Assembly: GCF_900141875.1 (NCBI RefSeq)
Contig: NZ_FQZE01000026.1
Span: 1 to 64,000, forward strand
DNA length: 64,000 nt
DNA from: Tangfeifania diversioriginum
Lineage (GTDB): Bacteria > Bacteroidota > Bacteroidia > Bacteroidales > Prolixibacteraceae
Direction of reading: 5' to 3'
The notes below the pieces were generated by a model that saw only the letters and a list, made by a program, of their open reading frames with translations, made no database searches and was not told the origin of the DNA. Numbering within the stretch: position 1 is the first letter of the stretch; each line of letters starts with the position of its first letter. The position numbers and the translations under genes are program-made. Of this stretch, positions 25,975-35,266 are shown one piece after another.

Positions 25975-26721
25975 TCAAATCCGGAAGTTAAGTCCTTCTT
26001 CTACCAATTTATGGTAAACGTCAATGTCGAAAGTGTAGAGTTTTGCAGCCCGGTGGGCAACGTTTTTCTGTTTTTCCTGCGTATCGATTAATAAATTCAT
26101 GTTCTGTATTTTTTTTCGGAAATTACGGGTGTCGAGTTTTTCGCCTAAAATAACTTCGTACAGGGATTGAAGTTGTGTGAGGGTAAATTTTTCGGGGAGC
26201 AGGTGAAATCCAACCGGATGATATTGAGCTTCTTCCCTTAGTTTTTTCAGTGCTGCGTTAATAATTTCTTTTACATCGAAAATCACGTTTGGAATGTCGT
26301 CGATATCGAACCACCTGACAGATTTAGCCAGTGGCGACAATTTTAAATCATGATAATCGGGATTAATCAGCGAATAGTATGCCACAGTGAGCACCCGGTA
26401 ATGCGGCACTCTTCCGGGCGAACCAAACGTTTTAACTTGTTTCAGGTACACATCGTCGAGGCCGGTTGTGGTTTGCAGAATTTTTTTGGCATAACCGTCC
26501 AGGTCCTCTTCCATCGGAAGGTGTGTGCCAATAAGTCCCCAGTAATTATCAGAACCAAGTGCGGGATTTTTTTCGAATAAAATTTTTATTTGCTCATACT
26601 CTTCTTCCGAAGTGAGAAAATTTTCAAGGAGCTCTGGCTCTGCCTGCCATAGCAGCACTTTTAGCTTGTTATTTTGAAATCCGAATAGTACACAATCAAC
26701 TGATATATTTTTTAAAATCAT
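25975..26721 (-). CDS. Nudix-domain transcriptional regulator (NrtR/AraR-like)
   Basis: 248 residues: N-terminal Nudix fold (1-150) and C-terminal winged helix (~155-235, 'FTLTQLQSLYEVILGEKLDT', 'FRKKIQNMNLL'). The Nudix box region 'EEDLDGYAKKILQTTTGLDD' lacks the REUxEE catalytic glutamates, so it should bind a ligand rather than hydrolyse it. In this family NrtR senses ADP-ribose and the Bacteroides AraR senses arabinose. 'SPGRVPHYRVLTVAYYSLI' is typical. Start is ATG 26721; a TTG at 26742 falls inside a promoter box. Target genes are not evident from neighbours. Confidence 0.88.
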   Translation of the reverse strand: MILKNISVDCVLFGFQNNKLKVLLWQAEPELLENFLTSEEEYEQIKILFEKNPALGSDNYWGLIGTHLPMEEDLDGYAKKILQTTTGLDDVYLKQVKTFGSPGRVPHYRVLTVAYYSLINPDYHDLKLSPLAKSVRWFDIDDIPNVIFDVKEIINAALKKLREEAQYHPVGFHLLPEKFTLTQLQSLYEVILGEKLDTRNFRKKIQNMNLLIDTQEKQKNVAHRAAKLYTFDIDVYHKLVEEGLNFRI

Positions 26722-26739
26722 GGTTGTAATAAATTTAGA

Positions 26740-26747
26740 CAAATGTA
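26740..26747 (-). promoter_or_regulatory. Promoter -7 box for the Nudix regulator
   Basis: On the minus strand TACATTTG (26747 to 26740) matches TAnnTTTG, 19 nt before the ATG at 26721. A -33 element is not obvious. Confidence 0.45.
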
Positions 26748-26836
26748 CAAATTGGATGTTTAAGAAATGAATTTCAGTTGTAATAAATCATAAGATTTTA
26801 TATATGCAGAACTGTTAATGAACTTTTTACATTTAA

Positions 26837-26869
26837 TTGAAAACAGGATTGAAGAATAAATTACCTTTG
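26837..26869 (+). promoter_or_regulatory. Promoter for ychF
   Basis: TACCTTTG at 26862-26869 with TTG at 26837-26839, a 22-nt spacer. The leader to ATG 26894 is about 18 nt. Confidence 0.55.
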
Positions 26870-26893
26870 CACCGCAAATTTTAAAAGAAAAAA

Positions 26894-27994
26894 ATGGCTT
26901 TGAAATGTGGAATTGTAGGATTGCCCAATGTGGGAAAATCCACTTTGTTTAACTGTTTGTCGAGTGCAAAAGCACAGTCGGCCAATTTCCCTTTTTGTAC
27001 AATTGAACCCAACATGGGTGTCATTACCGTACCCGATGAGCGACTGATAAAACTGTCTGAAATTGACAAGCCCAAAAAGGTGGTGCCCACAACAGTTGAA
27101 ATACTGGATATTGCCGGCTTGGTAAAAGGTGCAAGCAAAGGCGAAGGTTTGGGGAACCAGTTTCTGGCAAATATCCGCGAAACGGATGCCATTATACACG
27201 TGCTTCGGTGTTTCGAGAATGATAATATTACCCATGTTGATGGATCGATAAACCCGGTACGCGACAAAGAGGTTATCGACACTGAACTTCAGCTGAAAGA
27301 TTTGGAAACGCTCGAAAGCCGGCTGGAAAAATTTGAAAAGCAGGCCAAACATACCAACGATCCGAAAACCAAAAAGATGGTGGAGCTGGCTAAGCGGTAC
27401 ATCGCTGTTTTGGAGCAGGGCCAGTCGGCACGTACCGTGGAATTAACCAGCGAGGAGAAAAAAATTGCCAAAGAGTTTTTTCTGCTCACCAACAAGCCGG
27501 TTTTGTATGCCTGCAACGTGGATGAAGCCTCGGCAAAAACAGGGAACCAACATGTTGAAGCAGTTAAGGAAGCCATTAAAGATGAAAATGCTGAACTTTT
27601 GGTTATTGCTGCGGCTACCGAATCGGATATTGCCGAGCTGGAAGAATACGAAGAAAAACAGCTCTTTCTGGAAGAACTGGGGTTGGAAGAACCCGGTGTA
27701 AACAAGCTCATTCATTCAGCTTACAAGTTACTGAACCTGCATACTTTTTTCACTACCGGCCCGGATGAAAGCCGTGCATGGACTTTTACCGAGGGAACCA
27801 AAGCCCCACAGGCAGCCGGAATTATTCACTCTGATTTTGAAAAAGGGTTTATTCGTGCCGAGGTAATCAACTACGATGATTATGTGCGTTTAGGTTCAGA
27901 GCATGCCTGCCGCGATGCCGGTAAAATTGCCGTGGAAGGAAAGGAATACGTGGTGAAAGATGGTGATATTATGCACTTTAGGTTTAATGTGTAA
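26894..27994 (+). CDS. ychF: Redox-regulated ATPase YchF (Obg-family P-loop protein)
   Basis: 366 residues, normal YchF length. G1 motif 'GLPNVGKSTLFN' near residue 8, G3 'DIAGLVKGASKGEGLGN' near 72, altered G4 'NVDE' near 206 that explains ATP preference, a coiled-coil insert (~130-170) and the C-terminal TGS domain (~280-365, 'FTTGPDESRAWTF'). Cytoplasmic ATPase that associates with ribosomes and affects oxidative-stress response. Single gene with its own promoter and terminator. Confidence 0.96.
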   Translation: MALKCGIVGLPNVGKSTLFNCLSSAKAQSANFPFCTIEPNMGVITVPDERLIKLSEIDKPKKVVPTTVEILDIAGLVKGASKGEGLGNQFLANIRETDAIIHVLRCFENDNITHVDGSINPVRDKEVIDTELQLKDLETLESRLEKFEKQAKHTNDPKTKKMVELAKRYIAVLEQGQSARTVELTSEEKKIAKEFFLLTNKPVLYACNVDEASAKTGNQHVEAVKEAIKDENAELLVIAAATESDIAELEEYEEKQLFLEELGLEEPGVNKLIHSAYKLLNLHTFFTTGPDESRAWTFTEGTKAPQAAGIIHSDFEKGFIRAEVINYDDYVRLGSEHACRDAGKIAVEGKEYVVKDGDIMHFRFNV

Positions 27995-28022
27995 TATCCC
28001 TTTGTCCGCCAGTCGGCAGACA

Positions 28023-28040
28023 TCTCCCCAATGGGGGAGA
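28023..28040. repeat. Short GC-rich inverted repeat
   Basis: tctcccc (28023-28029) and gggggaga (28033-28040) form a short hairpin between ychF and its terminator. This 'ctccccaatgggggagag' type of sequence is a common Bacteroidota intergenic repeat; compare 54441-54497. Confidence 0.5.
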
Positions 28041-28080
28041 GAGGGAAAGTAAGCATCTGATTAAATGTTTAACAATAAAA

Positions 28081-28125
28081 GCATAAAAAAAGGTTGGCAA
28101 TTTAATTGCCAACCTTTTTTTATGC
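28081..28125. terminator. Bidirectional terminator between ychF and yajC
   Basis: Near-perfect 45-nt palindrome: 20-bp arms (28081-28100 and 28106-28125) around tttaa, with seven A on the left and seven T on the right of the GC part. It can end both ychF (+) and yajC (-), which converge here. Confidence 0.92.
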
Positions 28126-28140
28126 TTTCAAAATTACTTT

Positions 28141-28458
28141 TTAGCGCTGCGGTTGAGCATCGCTTAAATCTTTAACAATACCGTTTTTGTCCACTTTAAT
28201 TTGCACATCTTTGGCAATTTCAAGTACAACAGTGGTTTCTTTTACTTCAACAACCTTTCCGTAGATTCCGCCGGTGGTAACTACTTTGTCGTTTTTAGCC
28301 AGGCTTTCCCTGAATTTTTTTACTTCTTTTTGCCGCTTCATTTGCGGGCGGATCATGAAAAAGTAAAAAACAACTACTATCAGTAATAAGGGTAAAAAAC
28401 TCATTAGCGGGTTAGCATCCTGGCCTTCAGGCTGCATCATTAGAATAACATTCATCAT
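28141..28458 (-). CDS. yajC: Sec translocon accessory protein YajC
   Basis: 105 residues, one membrane helix near the N-terminus ('LMSFLPLLLIVVVFYFFMI', ~18-36), followed by the YajC signature 'RPQMKRQKEVKKFRESL' and a small beta domain ('VVTTGGIYGKVVEV'). Inner-membrane partner of SecDF-YidC in protein export. Downstream of nusB on the same strand (gap 124 bp), a gene pair often seen together in Bacteroidota. A second Met at residue 2 makes the precise start uncertain by one codon. Confidence 0.95.
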   Translation of the reverse strand: MMNVILMMQPEGQDANPLMSFLPLLLIVVVFYFFMIRPQMKRQKEVKKFRESLAKNDKVVTTGGIYGKVVEVKETTVVLEIAKDVQIKVDKNGIVKDLSDAQPQR

Positions 28459-28582
28459 TTTATCAGATTTTTAATTTTCAAAATTCATTTTATTGTTCAC
28501 ATTGGCAAAAATAGCCAATTGTTTTGGTTTTTCAGTATTTGCCTCAACGGTAATTGATTAAAAAAAGCAGGGTATTTCATTG

Positions 28583-29530
28583 CTACTCTCCAATAAGGCC
28601 GCGACCAGCTTTTTTAATTTTTCCGCTTTTTTTCAGGTCTTTCAGTGTTTTATCTAATATTCCGTTTATGAAATTCCGGCTTTTGTCGGTGCTGTAATAT
28701 TTCGAAAGTTCGATGTATTCGTTTAACGAAACTTTGGTGGGTATCGATGGGAAATATATAAATTCTGTTAACGCTAGTTGCATTATGAGAATGTCCATAA
28801 AGGCAATACGGTCTAAATCCCAGTTGCGCGAGTGCTCTTTAATAAACGCTCTGAGTTCGTCGTGGTTAATAACAGCTTTGCGTAATAAATTTTTGGCAAA
28901 GTCGCGGTCGTCCTGGTCTTTAAAAAGCTGTAACAGCGGCTGGTCAGAATCTGAACCCGGATTGAATTTCTTCAGGGTTTTCGATATCATGGAAACTACA
29001 AATTCAACATCGTCGTTCCAGTAAATGCTCTTTTCCTCAAGCGCATCGTACAAATCTTCGGTAATCAGAATTATTTTATTGAAAATTTTATCGACGAACT
29101 TCCGGTCGTCAAAAAAAGAGCGGTTTTTATCGGCCATGTAATCTTTGTAAAAATCCGATTCAATCAGGAATAAATACAAATCTTTAATTAGTTCCGGGTT
29201 ATTTGCCCAACTCAGGCTTTCCTGGTTGAGGTAGGCTTTTAACTGGCGGTTTTGGCGAAGTTGCCCAATTACTTCGTTGCTTATAAACTTGGTGTTCGGA
29301 TGGAGATCTTCTTCGGTGGGTTGGTGTTTGTTCCGTCTGATTTCGATTCGTTCCTCGGCATAATCGGCAATGTCAATTACCAGTGCCAGCAAATAATGGT
29401 ATAAATCATAAGTTTTTCCAATACAGAAAAAAAGCTCCTTTTCGGTGTTGGAGAGCGTTTTTCCCGGTGAGGAATAGTAAGCGTACAAAACCTGTAATAC
29501 TTTGGTACGGATAATCCTTCTGCTAATCAT
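28583..29530 (-). CDS. nusB: Transcription antitermination factor NusB, long form
   Basis: 315 residues, about twice E. coli NusB. The C-terminal ~130 residues carry the NusB fold ('DFAKNLLRKAVINHDELRAF', 'WDLDRIAFMDILIMQLALTE', 'VSLNEYIELSKYYSTDKSR'). The N-terminus starts like NusB ('SRRIIRTKVLQVLYAYY') and then contains an insert of charged helices specific to Bacteroidota. Binds boxA RNA with NusE in rRNA antitermination. It ends in a basic 'KKSGKIKKAGRGLIGE'. Confidence 0.93.
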   Translation of the reverse strand: MISRRIIRTKVLQVLYAYYSSPGKTLSNTEKELFFCIGKTYDLYHYLLALVIDIADYAEERIEIRRNKHQPTEEDLHPNTKFISNEVIGQLRQNRQLKAYLNQESLSWANNPELIKDLYLFLIESDFYKDYMADKNRSFFDDRKFVDKIFNKIILITEDLYDALEEKSIYWNDDVEFVVSMISKTLKKFNPGSDSDQPLLQLFKDQDDRDFAKNLLRKAVINHDELRAFIKEHSRNWDLDRIAFMDILIMQLALTEFIYFPSIPTKVSLNEYIELSKYYSTDKSRNFINGILDKTLKDLKKSGKIKKAGRGLIGE

Positions 29531-29700
29531 GCTTTAATGAACTTCTTATTTTGTGGCGCAAAAATAGTACTTTTTCAGAAACAATGCCGGTTTCTGTGTA
29601 TTTTATCGGCAGTTAAAACAAATCTTAAAATTCAGCTTGCAGATAAATTTTTGATTCATATTTCTCGTTACTAAATTCGTCTGTTATTTTGGAATTTACC

Positions 29701-29708
29701 TAATTTTG
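29701..29708 (+). promoter_or_regulatory. Promoter -7 box before the HAD phosphatase gene
   Basis: TAATTTTG at 29701-29708, just 5 nt before the ATG at 29714. If used, the transcript would start at or 1-2 nt from the start codon (leaderless). No clear -33. Confidence 0.4.
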
Positions 29709-29713
29709 CTGCT

Positions 29714-30553
29714 ATGGATAAGAAAAATATAAAACTGGTGGCTACCGACCTCGACGGTACATTTTTAAAAAATGACCGGAGTATCAGCGCCGGCAACCTG
29801 GAAGCGTTGCATAAACTTGGTGAACAGGGCGTAATCCGAGTGGCAGCCACCGGCCGCAACCTGAAAAAAGTGGAAGAAGTGATTGCCCCCGATGTCCCCT
29901 TCGATTATATCGTTTTTTCATCGGGTGCTGGAGTTTATCAATGGAGCGATAAAAAACACCTTTTTAACCTTAACATTACACCTGCATCAACTAAACGGCT
30001 GGTCAGGCATTTCATTCAAAAAGAATATAATTTTTACGCTTTTGCCACGGCACCACAAAACCACAATTTATGGTTCCGCCGCGGAAAAGAGGAATGCCCC
30101 GAGTTTAATAAATACCTTTCGTTTCACAATGCACAGGCAAAAGCATTTCAGCAAAACGGCGAACTGGATGAAGGGTTGTGCCAGTTCCTTTTAATTATTC
30201 CCGAAGATGAGAACAACTTTGAAGCATTAAAACAGGAAGTTGAAGCACAATGCAGCGAAATCAGGGTGATTCGTTCCTCTTCGCCGGTTACCGAGGGGTA
30301 CATTTGGCTGGAAGTTTTTCATAAAGATGTTTCAAAAGGGCACGGGGTGAACCACATTTGTAATATTCTGGGAATTCAACCCGAACAAACATGTGGCATT
30401 GGAAATGATTACAACGATTTGGATTTGCTCAACTTTACTGCACATTCCTTCCTTACCGAAAACGCACCAGCCAACATAAAAAACAGGTTTATAATAATTC
30501 CTTCAAACGAAAAAGATGCATTTGCACATGCTGTTCAACCTCTGTTTAAATAA
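29714..30553 (+). CDS. Cof-type HAD sugar-phosphatase-like hydrolase
   Basis: 279 residues. HAD motif I 'VATDLDGTFLKNDRSIS' at residues 9-25, motif II Thr in 'RVAATGRNL' near 42, a C2B cap (~85-190), motif III Lys near 207 ('KDVSKGHGV') and motif IV 'GIGNDYNDLDLL' near 226. The Cof/YidA subfamily hydrolyses sugar phosphates or related small phosphate esters in the cytoplasm; the substrate cannot be predicted. Downstream M16 peptidase gene starts 60 bp later. Confidence 0.93.
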   Translation: MDKKNIKLVATDLDGTFLKNDRSISAGNLEALHKLGEQGVIRVAATGRNLKKVEEVIAPDVPFDYIVFSSGAGVYQWSDKKHLFNLNITPASTKRLVRHFIQKEYNFYAFATAPQNHNLWFRRGKEECPEFNKYLSFHNAQAKAFQQNGELDEGLCQFLLIIPEDENNFEALKQEVEAQCSEIRVIRSSSPVTEGYIWLEVFHKDVSKGHGVNHICNILGIQPEQTCGIGNDYNDLDLLNFTAHSFLTENAPANIKNRFIIIPSNEKDAFAHAVQPLFK

Positions 30554-30613
30554 ATTGTTGTAATGTAAATGATATTTCAGATACACATTTCTGTAAAAAT
30601 AAATGTTAATACC

Positions 30614-33415
30614 ATGAAAAACTTACTGATTGTTTTATTCCTTTTTAGCACACTGTTGTTAAGTGCGCAGCAAAATATTGATTTAAACGACCCTATTCCG
30701 CTCGACCCGAAAGTTTCGAAGGGAGTGTTGGAGAATGGAATGACTTATTATGTGCGGGCAAACGATAACCCGCAAAACCGTGCCGAACTGATGCTGATTG
30801 TGAAAGCCGGCTCGGTTGACGAAGATGACGACCAGAAAGGGTTGGCGCACTTTGCAGAACACATGGCGTTTAACGGCACTAAAAATTTTCCGAAACATGA
30901 GTTGATCAATTACTTCGAGTCCATTGGGATGGAATTTGGACCTGAAATTAACGCCTATACCAGTTTCGACGAAACCGTTTATATGCTGAAAGTTCCGCTC
31001 GATTCTACACTTTATATGGAAAAAGGGCTGCAGGTTTTGTACGACTGGGCCAGCCAGATTACCGATTCAGATGAAGAAATTAATAATGAACGCGGCGTTA
31101 TTCTGGAAGAAGAGCGTGGCGGCCGTAATGCCAGCTTCAGGATGCAACAGGAATGGTTGCCGGTTTTCCTGCACGATTCAAAATATGCCGAGCGGTTGCC
31201 AATCGGCGATGTGGATATAATTGAAAATGCACCGCCAGAAAAATTGCGTCGTTTCCGCGACGACTGGTACCGCACAGATTTACAAGCTGTTATTGTTGTG
31301 GGCGATTTCAATCAGGAAGAAATGGTGGAACAGGTAAAAGAAAAATTTTCTCAAATCCCTGCACCTGAAAACCCGCGTGCGAAAGAAATTTTTGACATTC
31401 CCGACCACGAAGAAACACTTGTTTCCATCACCACCGATAAAGAAGCACAATATCCGGTGGCTTATGTTTTTCATAAACACCCGCTTGAAAAAGCCAAAAC
31501 AGTTGGCGATTACCGGAAGTCAATTTTGCACAGCCTGTACAATACAATGATAAATACCCGGTTATCGGAAAAAACACAGGAAGCTGAACCGCCTTTTATC
31601 GTTGGGCAATCCACATTTACCGAATTGTTTGGGCCCAAAAGTGTTTACCAGTCGGCTGCCGTTTGTAACAACGGCCAAATTGAAGAAGGCTTAAAAGCCG
31701 TGCTGCTCGAAAATGAACGTGTGAAGCAATTCGGTTTTACCGAGTCGGAACTCGAAAGGCAAAAAAGTGCACTTTTAAACCAGATTGAAAAAGCTTACAA
31801 CGAGCGCGAAACGCGAAAATCGATAAACTATGCCCAGGAATACCAACGTAACTTTTTGATGACTGAAGAACCCATTCCCGGAATTGAAAATGAATATGAA
31901 TATTTTAAAACATTTCTGCCCGAAATAACACTGGAAGAAGTAAACGAACTGGCAGACAAATGGATAACAGAAGAAAACAGGGTGGTGGTAGTTACTGCCC
32001 CTGAAATTGAAGGAACTGAAATTCCGGATGAAGAAGATATTTTGGCCTTGCTCGAAGAGGTGGAAAATGCGGAGTTGGAACCTTATGAAGACACCGTTTC
32101 GGATACACCGCTTCTGGAAGATAAACCCAATGGAAGTTCGGTGGTAAATGAAAAACAAATCGAGAAAGTTGACGCTGTTGAATGGACATTACGCAACGGG
32201 GCGAAAGTAGTTGTGAAAACCACCGATTTTAAAGACGATGAAATCCTGTTTTCGGCATGGAGCCCGGGAGGAACTTCTTTGTATGACCTTGAAGACGATG
32301 TTTCAGCTGGTTTGGCCGATGCCATTATGGCCATGAGCGGAATCGGGCAATTCGATAAAATAACACTCGATAAAATGCTGTCCGATAAAGTTTTTAGCTT
32401 ATCGCCTTATGTTTCAACGCTTCGTGAAGGTTTCGACGGCAATTCTTCAGTAGAAGATCTCGAAACCATGCTTCAAATGGTTTACCTCTATTTTACGCGT
32501 CCGCGCTTTGATGAAACCAGTTTTCAGGCGTACATTAGCCGGATGAGAGGAACGCTGGAGAACAGATCGGCATCGCCCGAAGCAGCGTTTCAGGATACGC
32601 TTACAACCGTACTGGCCAATTATCACGAACGCTCGAGGCCCATGTCGGTGGAACTGCTTGATGAAGCCGATTTTGAACGGATTAAAAATATTGCAAAAGA
32701 ACGCTTTCGCAATGCAGCTGATTTTACCTTCTTTTTTGTAGGGAATGTCGATCCGCAAACATTGAAACCACTGGTGGAGCAGTATATTGGCGGGTTGCCT
32801 TATTTTGACGATAGAGAAGAGTGGCGCAATCTGGGTATTGACCCGCCTTCTGGTGTGGTTGAAAAAGCTGTGAAAAAAGGACAGGAAGAAAGAAGCCGTC
32901 AGTACATTGTGTTCCATGGCGATTTCGACTATTCAACTGAAAAAGCAATGGAACTCGATGCACTAGGTCGAATTTTATCCACCCGCTTGCTGGAAGAAAT
33001 CCGCGAAGAGCGCAGCAGCGTTTATTCTATCGGAGCGCGTCCTTCCTCTTCAAAATATCCGGATGAGGAATATACCATTGCCATTTATTACGGAACCGAT
33101 CCGGAGAAAGTTGAAGAACTTAAACAGGCTGTGTTCGATGAGATTCAGCACTTTGCTGAAAACGGGCCCAGCGAGGAGGAACTGGCAAAAGCAAAAGAGA
33201 AAATGCTGCGCGAACGCGAACTGGCGCTTCGTGAAAACAATTTTTGGCTGAACATTCTCAGCAATACATACTACATGAAAGACGGCGATTTTTCAGAATT
33301 TGGTTCGTACGAAAATATTGTAAACAATATGACGGTTGAATCGGTCAGGAAAGCTTTTAACACTTATTTTGATTTTGATAATTATGTGAGTGTGGTTTTG
33401 AAACCGGCAGAATAG
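30614..33415 (+). CDS. Secreted M16 family zinc metallopeptidase (two-repeat, PqqL-like)
   Basis: 933 residues with a signal peptide (1-19, 'FSTLLLSAQQ'). Two M16 halves: the first has the inverted zinc motif 'HFAEHMAFNG' near residue 77 (HxxEH) and the downstream glutamate region 'NNERGVILEEERGG' near 155; the second (~515-930) is the inactive half ('WSPGGTSLYDLEDDVSAGLA') and contains the 'EEIREERSSVYSIG' substrate-cleft motif near 795. Degrades peptides in the periplasm or at the surface. Start ATG 30614 is set by the signal peptide; an in-frame ATG at 30569 is too far upstream. Confidence 0.94.
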   Translation: MKNLLIVLFLFSTLLLSAQQNIDLNDPIPLDPKVSKGVLENGMTYYVRANDNPQNRAELMLIVKAGSVDEDDDQKGLAHFAEHMAFNGTKNFPKHELINYFESIGMEFGPEINAYTSFDETVYMLKVPLDSTLYMEKGLQVLYDWASQITDSDEEINNERGVILEEERGGRNASFRMQQEWLPVFLHDSKYAERLPIGDVDIIENAPPEKLRRFRDDWYRTDLQAVIVVGDFNQEEMVEQVKEKFSQIPAPENPRAKEIFDIPDHEETLVSITTDKEAQYPVAYVFHKHPLEKAKTVGDYRKSILHSLYNTMINTRLSEKTQEAEPPFIVGQSTFTELFGPKSVYQSAAVCNNGQIEEGLKAVLLENERVKQFGFTESELERQKSALLNQIEKAYNERETRKSINYAQEYQRNFLMTEEPIPGIENEYEYFKTFLPEITLEEVNELADKWITEENRVVVVTAPEIEGTEIPDEEDILALLEEVENAELEPYEDTVSDTPLLEDKPNGSSVVNEKQIEKVDAVEWTLRNGAKVVVKTTDFKDDEILFSAWSPGGTSLYDLEDDVSAGLADAIMAMSGIGQFDKITLDKMLSDKVFSLSPYVSTLREGFDGNSSVEDLETMLQMVYLYFTRPRFDETSFQAYISRMRGTLENRSASPEAAFQDTLTTVLANYHERSRPMSVELLDEADFERIKNIAKERFRNAADFTFFFVGNVDPQTLKPLVEQYIGGLPYFDDREEWRNLGIDPPSGVVEKAVKKGQEERSRQYIVFHGDFDYSTEKAMELDALGRILSTRLLEEIREERSSVYSIGARPSSSKYPDEEYTIAIYYGTDPEKVEELKQAVFDEIQHFAENGPSEEELAKAKEKMLRERELALRENNFWLNILSNTYYMKDGDFSEFGSYENIVNNMTVESVRKAFNTYFDFDNYVSVVLKPAE

Positions 33416-33479
33416 ACGGGTTATAAGAATAATTGCCCGTCTTCAGGATTTATCAGGAAATTGAAGTGAAATTTAAAAG

Positions 33480-33512
33480 GATGGCATCGTTTTGAGCGGT
33501 GCCATCTTTTTT
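33480..33512 (+). terminator. Terminator after the M16 peptidase gene
   Basis: 10-bp stem gatggcatcg (33480-33489) / cggtgccatc (33497-33506) with one T-G pair, then six T. Confidence 0.88.
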
Positions 33513-33588
33513 ATATCATTTGTTTTCAAACTGAGATTGAAGCGAAGTTTTAATTAAAAATGTAATTTAGCCCATTCAAATTTTGATT

Positions 33589-34200
33589 ATGCAGAGTTAC
33601 ACGCCAGCCAAAATTGCCCTCCGGGTAGTAATTTATTCTCTATTGGTTTTTGGAATTGCAGAAGCCATCCGGTTCGATGCCATTTCTCCTTTGGAAGATG
33701 CTTTGTTTGGTGAAATCAGCCGTACAGAGCTTTTACAGGAATTGATACTGCTTGCACTCGCATTCTTTTACCTCATGCTGGGAAAACGACACCAGACTGT
33801 TCAGCCTGTTTCCAACCTGGTGGGGCTGTTTTTACTGATTGGATTTATTCGCGAGTTGAATTTTCTAATAGATTGGTGGTTCTGGCCGGCGTTGATGGTA
33901 TTGCTGACAGGACTCTGGCTGGTGTGGCGCGACTTTAAAAAGCTAAAAAGTGCCACCCGTGAGTTTTTTTCGCAGCCCGCTTCGGCCTGGTTTTTTGCAG
34001 GAATTCTCATAACGTATGTTTTTAGCAGGTTAATGGGGCGCTCCAAATTATGGCTCGAACTTTATGACGAAAATAATTACCGGATGGCAAAAGCAGCTAC
34101 CGAAGAAGGCCTGGAACTGATGGGCGATTTGTTGTTGCTGATTTCGGCCATAGAATTTGCGCTGGCTTTTTGGAACAAAAAACGAAAATTTAATTCATGA
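33589..34200 (+). CDS. Unknown membrane protein (5-6 TM)
   Basis: 203 residues with five or six membrane helices. A conserved-looking acidic patch 'EDALFGEISRTELLQEL' follows the first helix, and the last helix is preceded by 'ATEEGLELMGDLLLLISAIE'. Charged residues inside helices (Glu, Asp near 'EEGLELMGD') suggest a function beyond anchoring, but I cannot name a family. Start ATG 33589; the frame also allows a TTG two codons earlier. Followed by a glycosyltransferase gene after 89 bp on the same strand. Confidence 0.8.
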   Translation: MQSYTPAKIALRVVIYSLLVFGIAEAIRFDAISPLEDALFGEISRTELLQELILLALAFFYLMLGKRHQTVQPVSNLVGLFLLIGFIRELNFLIDWWFWPALMVLLTGLWLVWRDFKKLKSATREFFSQPASAWFFAGILITYVFSRLMGRSKLWLELYDENNYRMAKAATEEGLELMGDLLLLISAIEFALAFWNKKRKFNS

Positions 34201-34289
34201 AACGAGCATGGACAAAATTTTGCCACACAGATGGATCATTATAAAGCGAGTTCCATCGAATACCATTGAAAATTAACAATAATAATGAG

Positions 34290-35174
34290 ATGAAAGTCTG
34301 CGGTTTTACATTCATTCGAAACGCCGAAAAATTTGATTTTCCAATAGTTGAAGCCATCACTTCGGTTTTGCCGGTTTGCGACCATTTTGTAGTGGCGGTT
34401 GGAAAATCGGACGACAACACACGTGAAATCATTGAAAAAATTGCGCCGGGAAAAATTACAATTGTGGATACGGTGTGGGATAAAAGCCTGCAAAAGGGTG
34501 GGGCAGTTTACGCCGCCGAAACCGATAAAGCATTTGATCCGATTCCTCCGGAATACGACTGGTGCTTTTACATTCAGGGCGATGAGGTAGTGCATGAAAA
34601 ATACCTGCCTGCCATTCAAAAGGCCATGCACGATAATCTAAACCGAAAAGAAGTGGAAGGGCTGCTGTTCCGGTACAGACATTTTTACGGAACATTCGAT
34701 TATGTGGCCGTTTCACGAAAATGGTACCGCAACGAAATTCGGGTTATCCGCAACGACAAATCCATTCGTTCCTACCGCGACGCGCAGGGTTTTCGTAAAA
34801 ACGGGCGAAAGTTGAACGTTGTTCCTGCTGATGCTGAAATTTACCACTACGGCTGGGTGCGCCATCCGCGTTTTATGCAGGAAAAAATTGACGAAGTGCG
34901 TAAATTTTACGATGGCATTTCGGAATCCGAAGCACGCAAAAAGGCCGGCGAAGAGGAGTTCAATTACAGTGGAAAATACGATATGCTGGCAAAATTTAAA
35001 GGTACTCATCCGGCTGTGATGAAAGAGCGCATCCAGCGCCTTAACTGGCAGGTGGATGTGGATTTGAGCAAAGTCAGAATGAAACCCAAATACCGGCTGC
35101 TGCATTTTATTGAAAAAACATTAGGAGTGCGGTTGTTCGAATACCGGAATTACAAGCTTATCAGGAAAAAATAA
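34290..35174 (+). CDS. Glycosyltransferase, GT2-like
   Basis: 294 residues, GT-A fold. N-terminus 'VCGFTFIRNAEKFDFPIVEA' (2-21) and 'VAVGKSDDNTREII' (~36-49) resemble the nucleotide-sugar half of GT2 enzymes; 'DWCFYIQGDEVVHE' near 90 supplies the acidic metal-binding motif. C-terminal basic region 'YRNYKLIRKK'. Proteins of this kind are annotated as glycosyltransferases in Bacteroidota; donor unknown. Start ATG 34290; a TTG 24 bp upstream gives an implausible Asn-rich extension. Its leader resembles that of def (8964-8990). Confidence 0.87.
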   Translation: MKVCGFTFIRNAEKFDFPIVEAITSVLPVCDHFVVAVGKSDDNTREIIEKIAPGKITIVDTVWDKSLQKGGAVYAAETDKAFDPIPPEYDWCFYIQGDEVVHEKYLPAIQKAMHDNLNRKEVEGLLFRYRHFYGTFDYVAVSRKWYRNEIRVIRNDKSIRSYRDAQGFRKNGRKLNVVPADAEIYHYGWVRHPRFMQEKIDEVRKFYDGISESEARKKAGEEEFNYSGKYDMLAKFKGTHPAVMKERIQRLNWQVDVDLSKVRMKPKYRLLHFIEKTLGVRLFEYRNYKLIRKK

Positions 35175-35266
35175 TTACGCTTTTAATTATCTAAATTATT
35201 GAATTTAAGCCAAAAAGATGTAATTTTAACGAAAGCAAAAACAACTATTTTTTTAAAGGCAATCCG

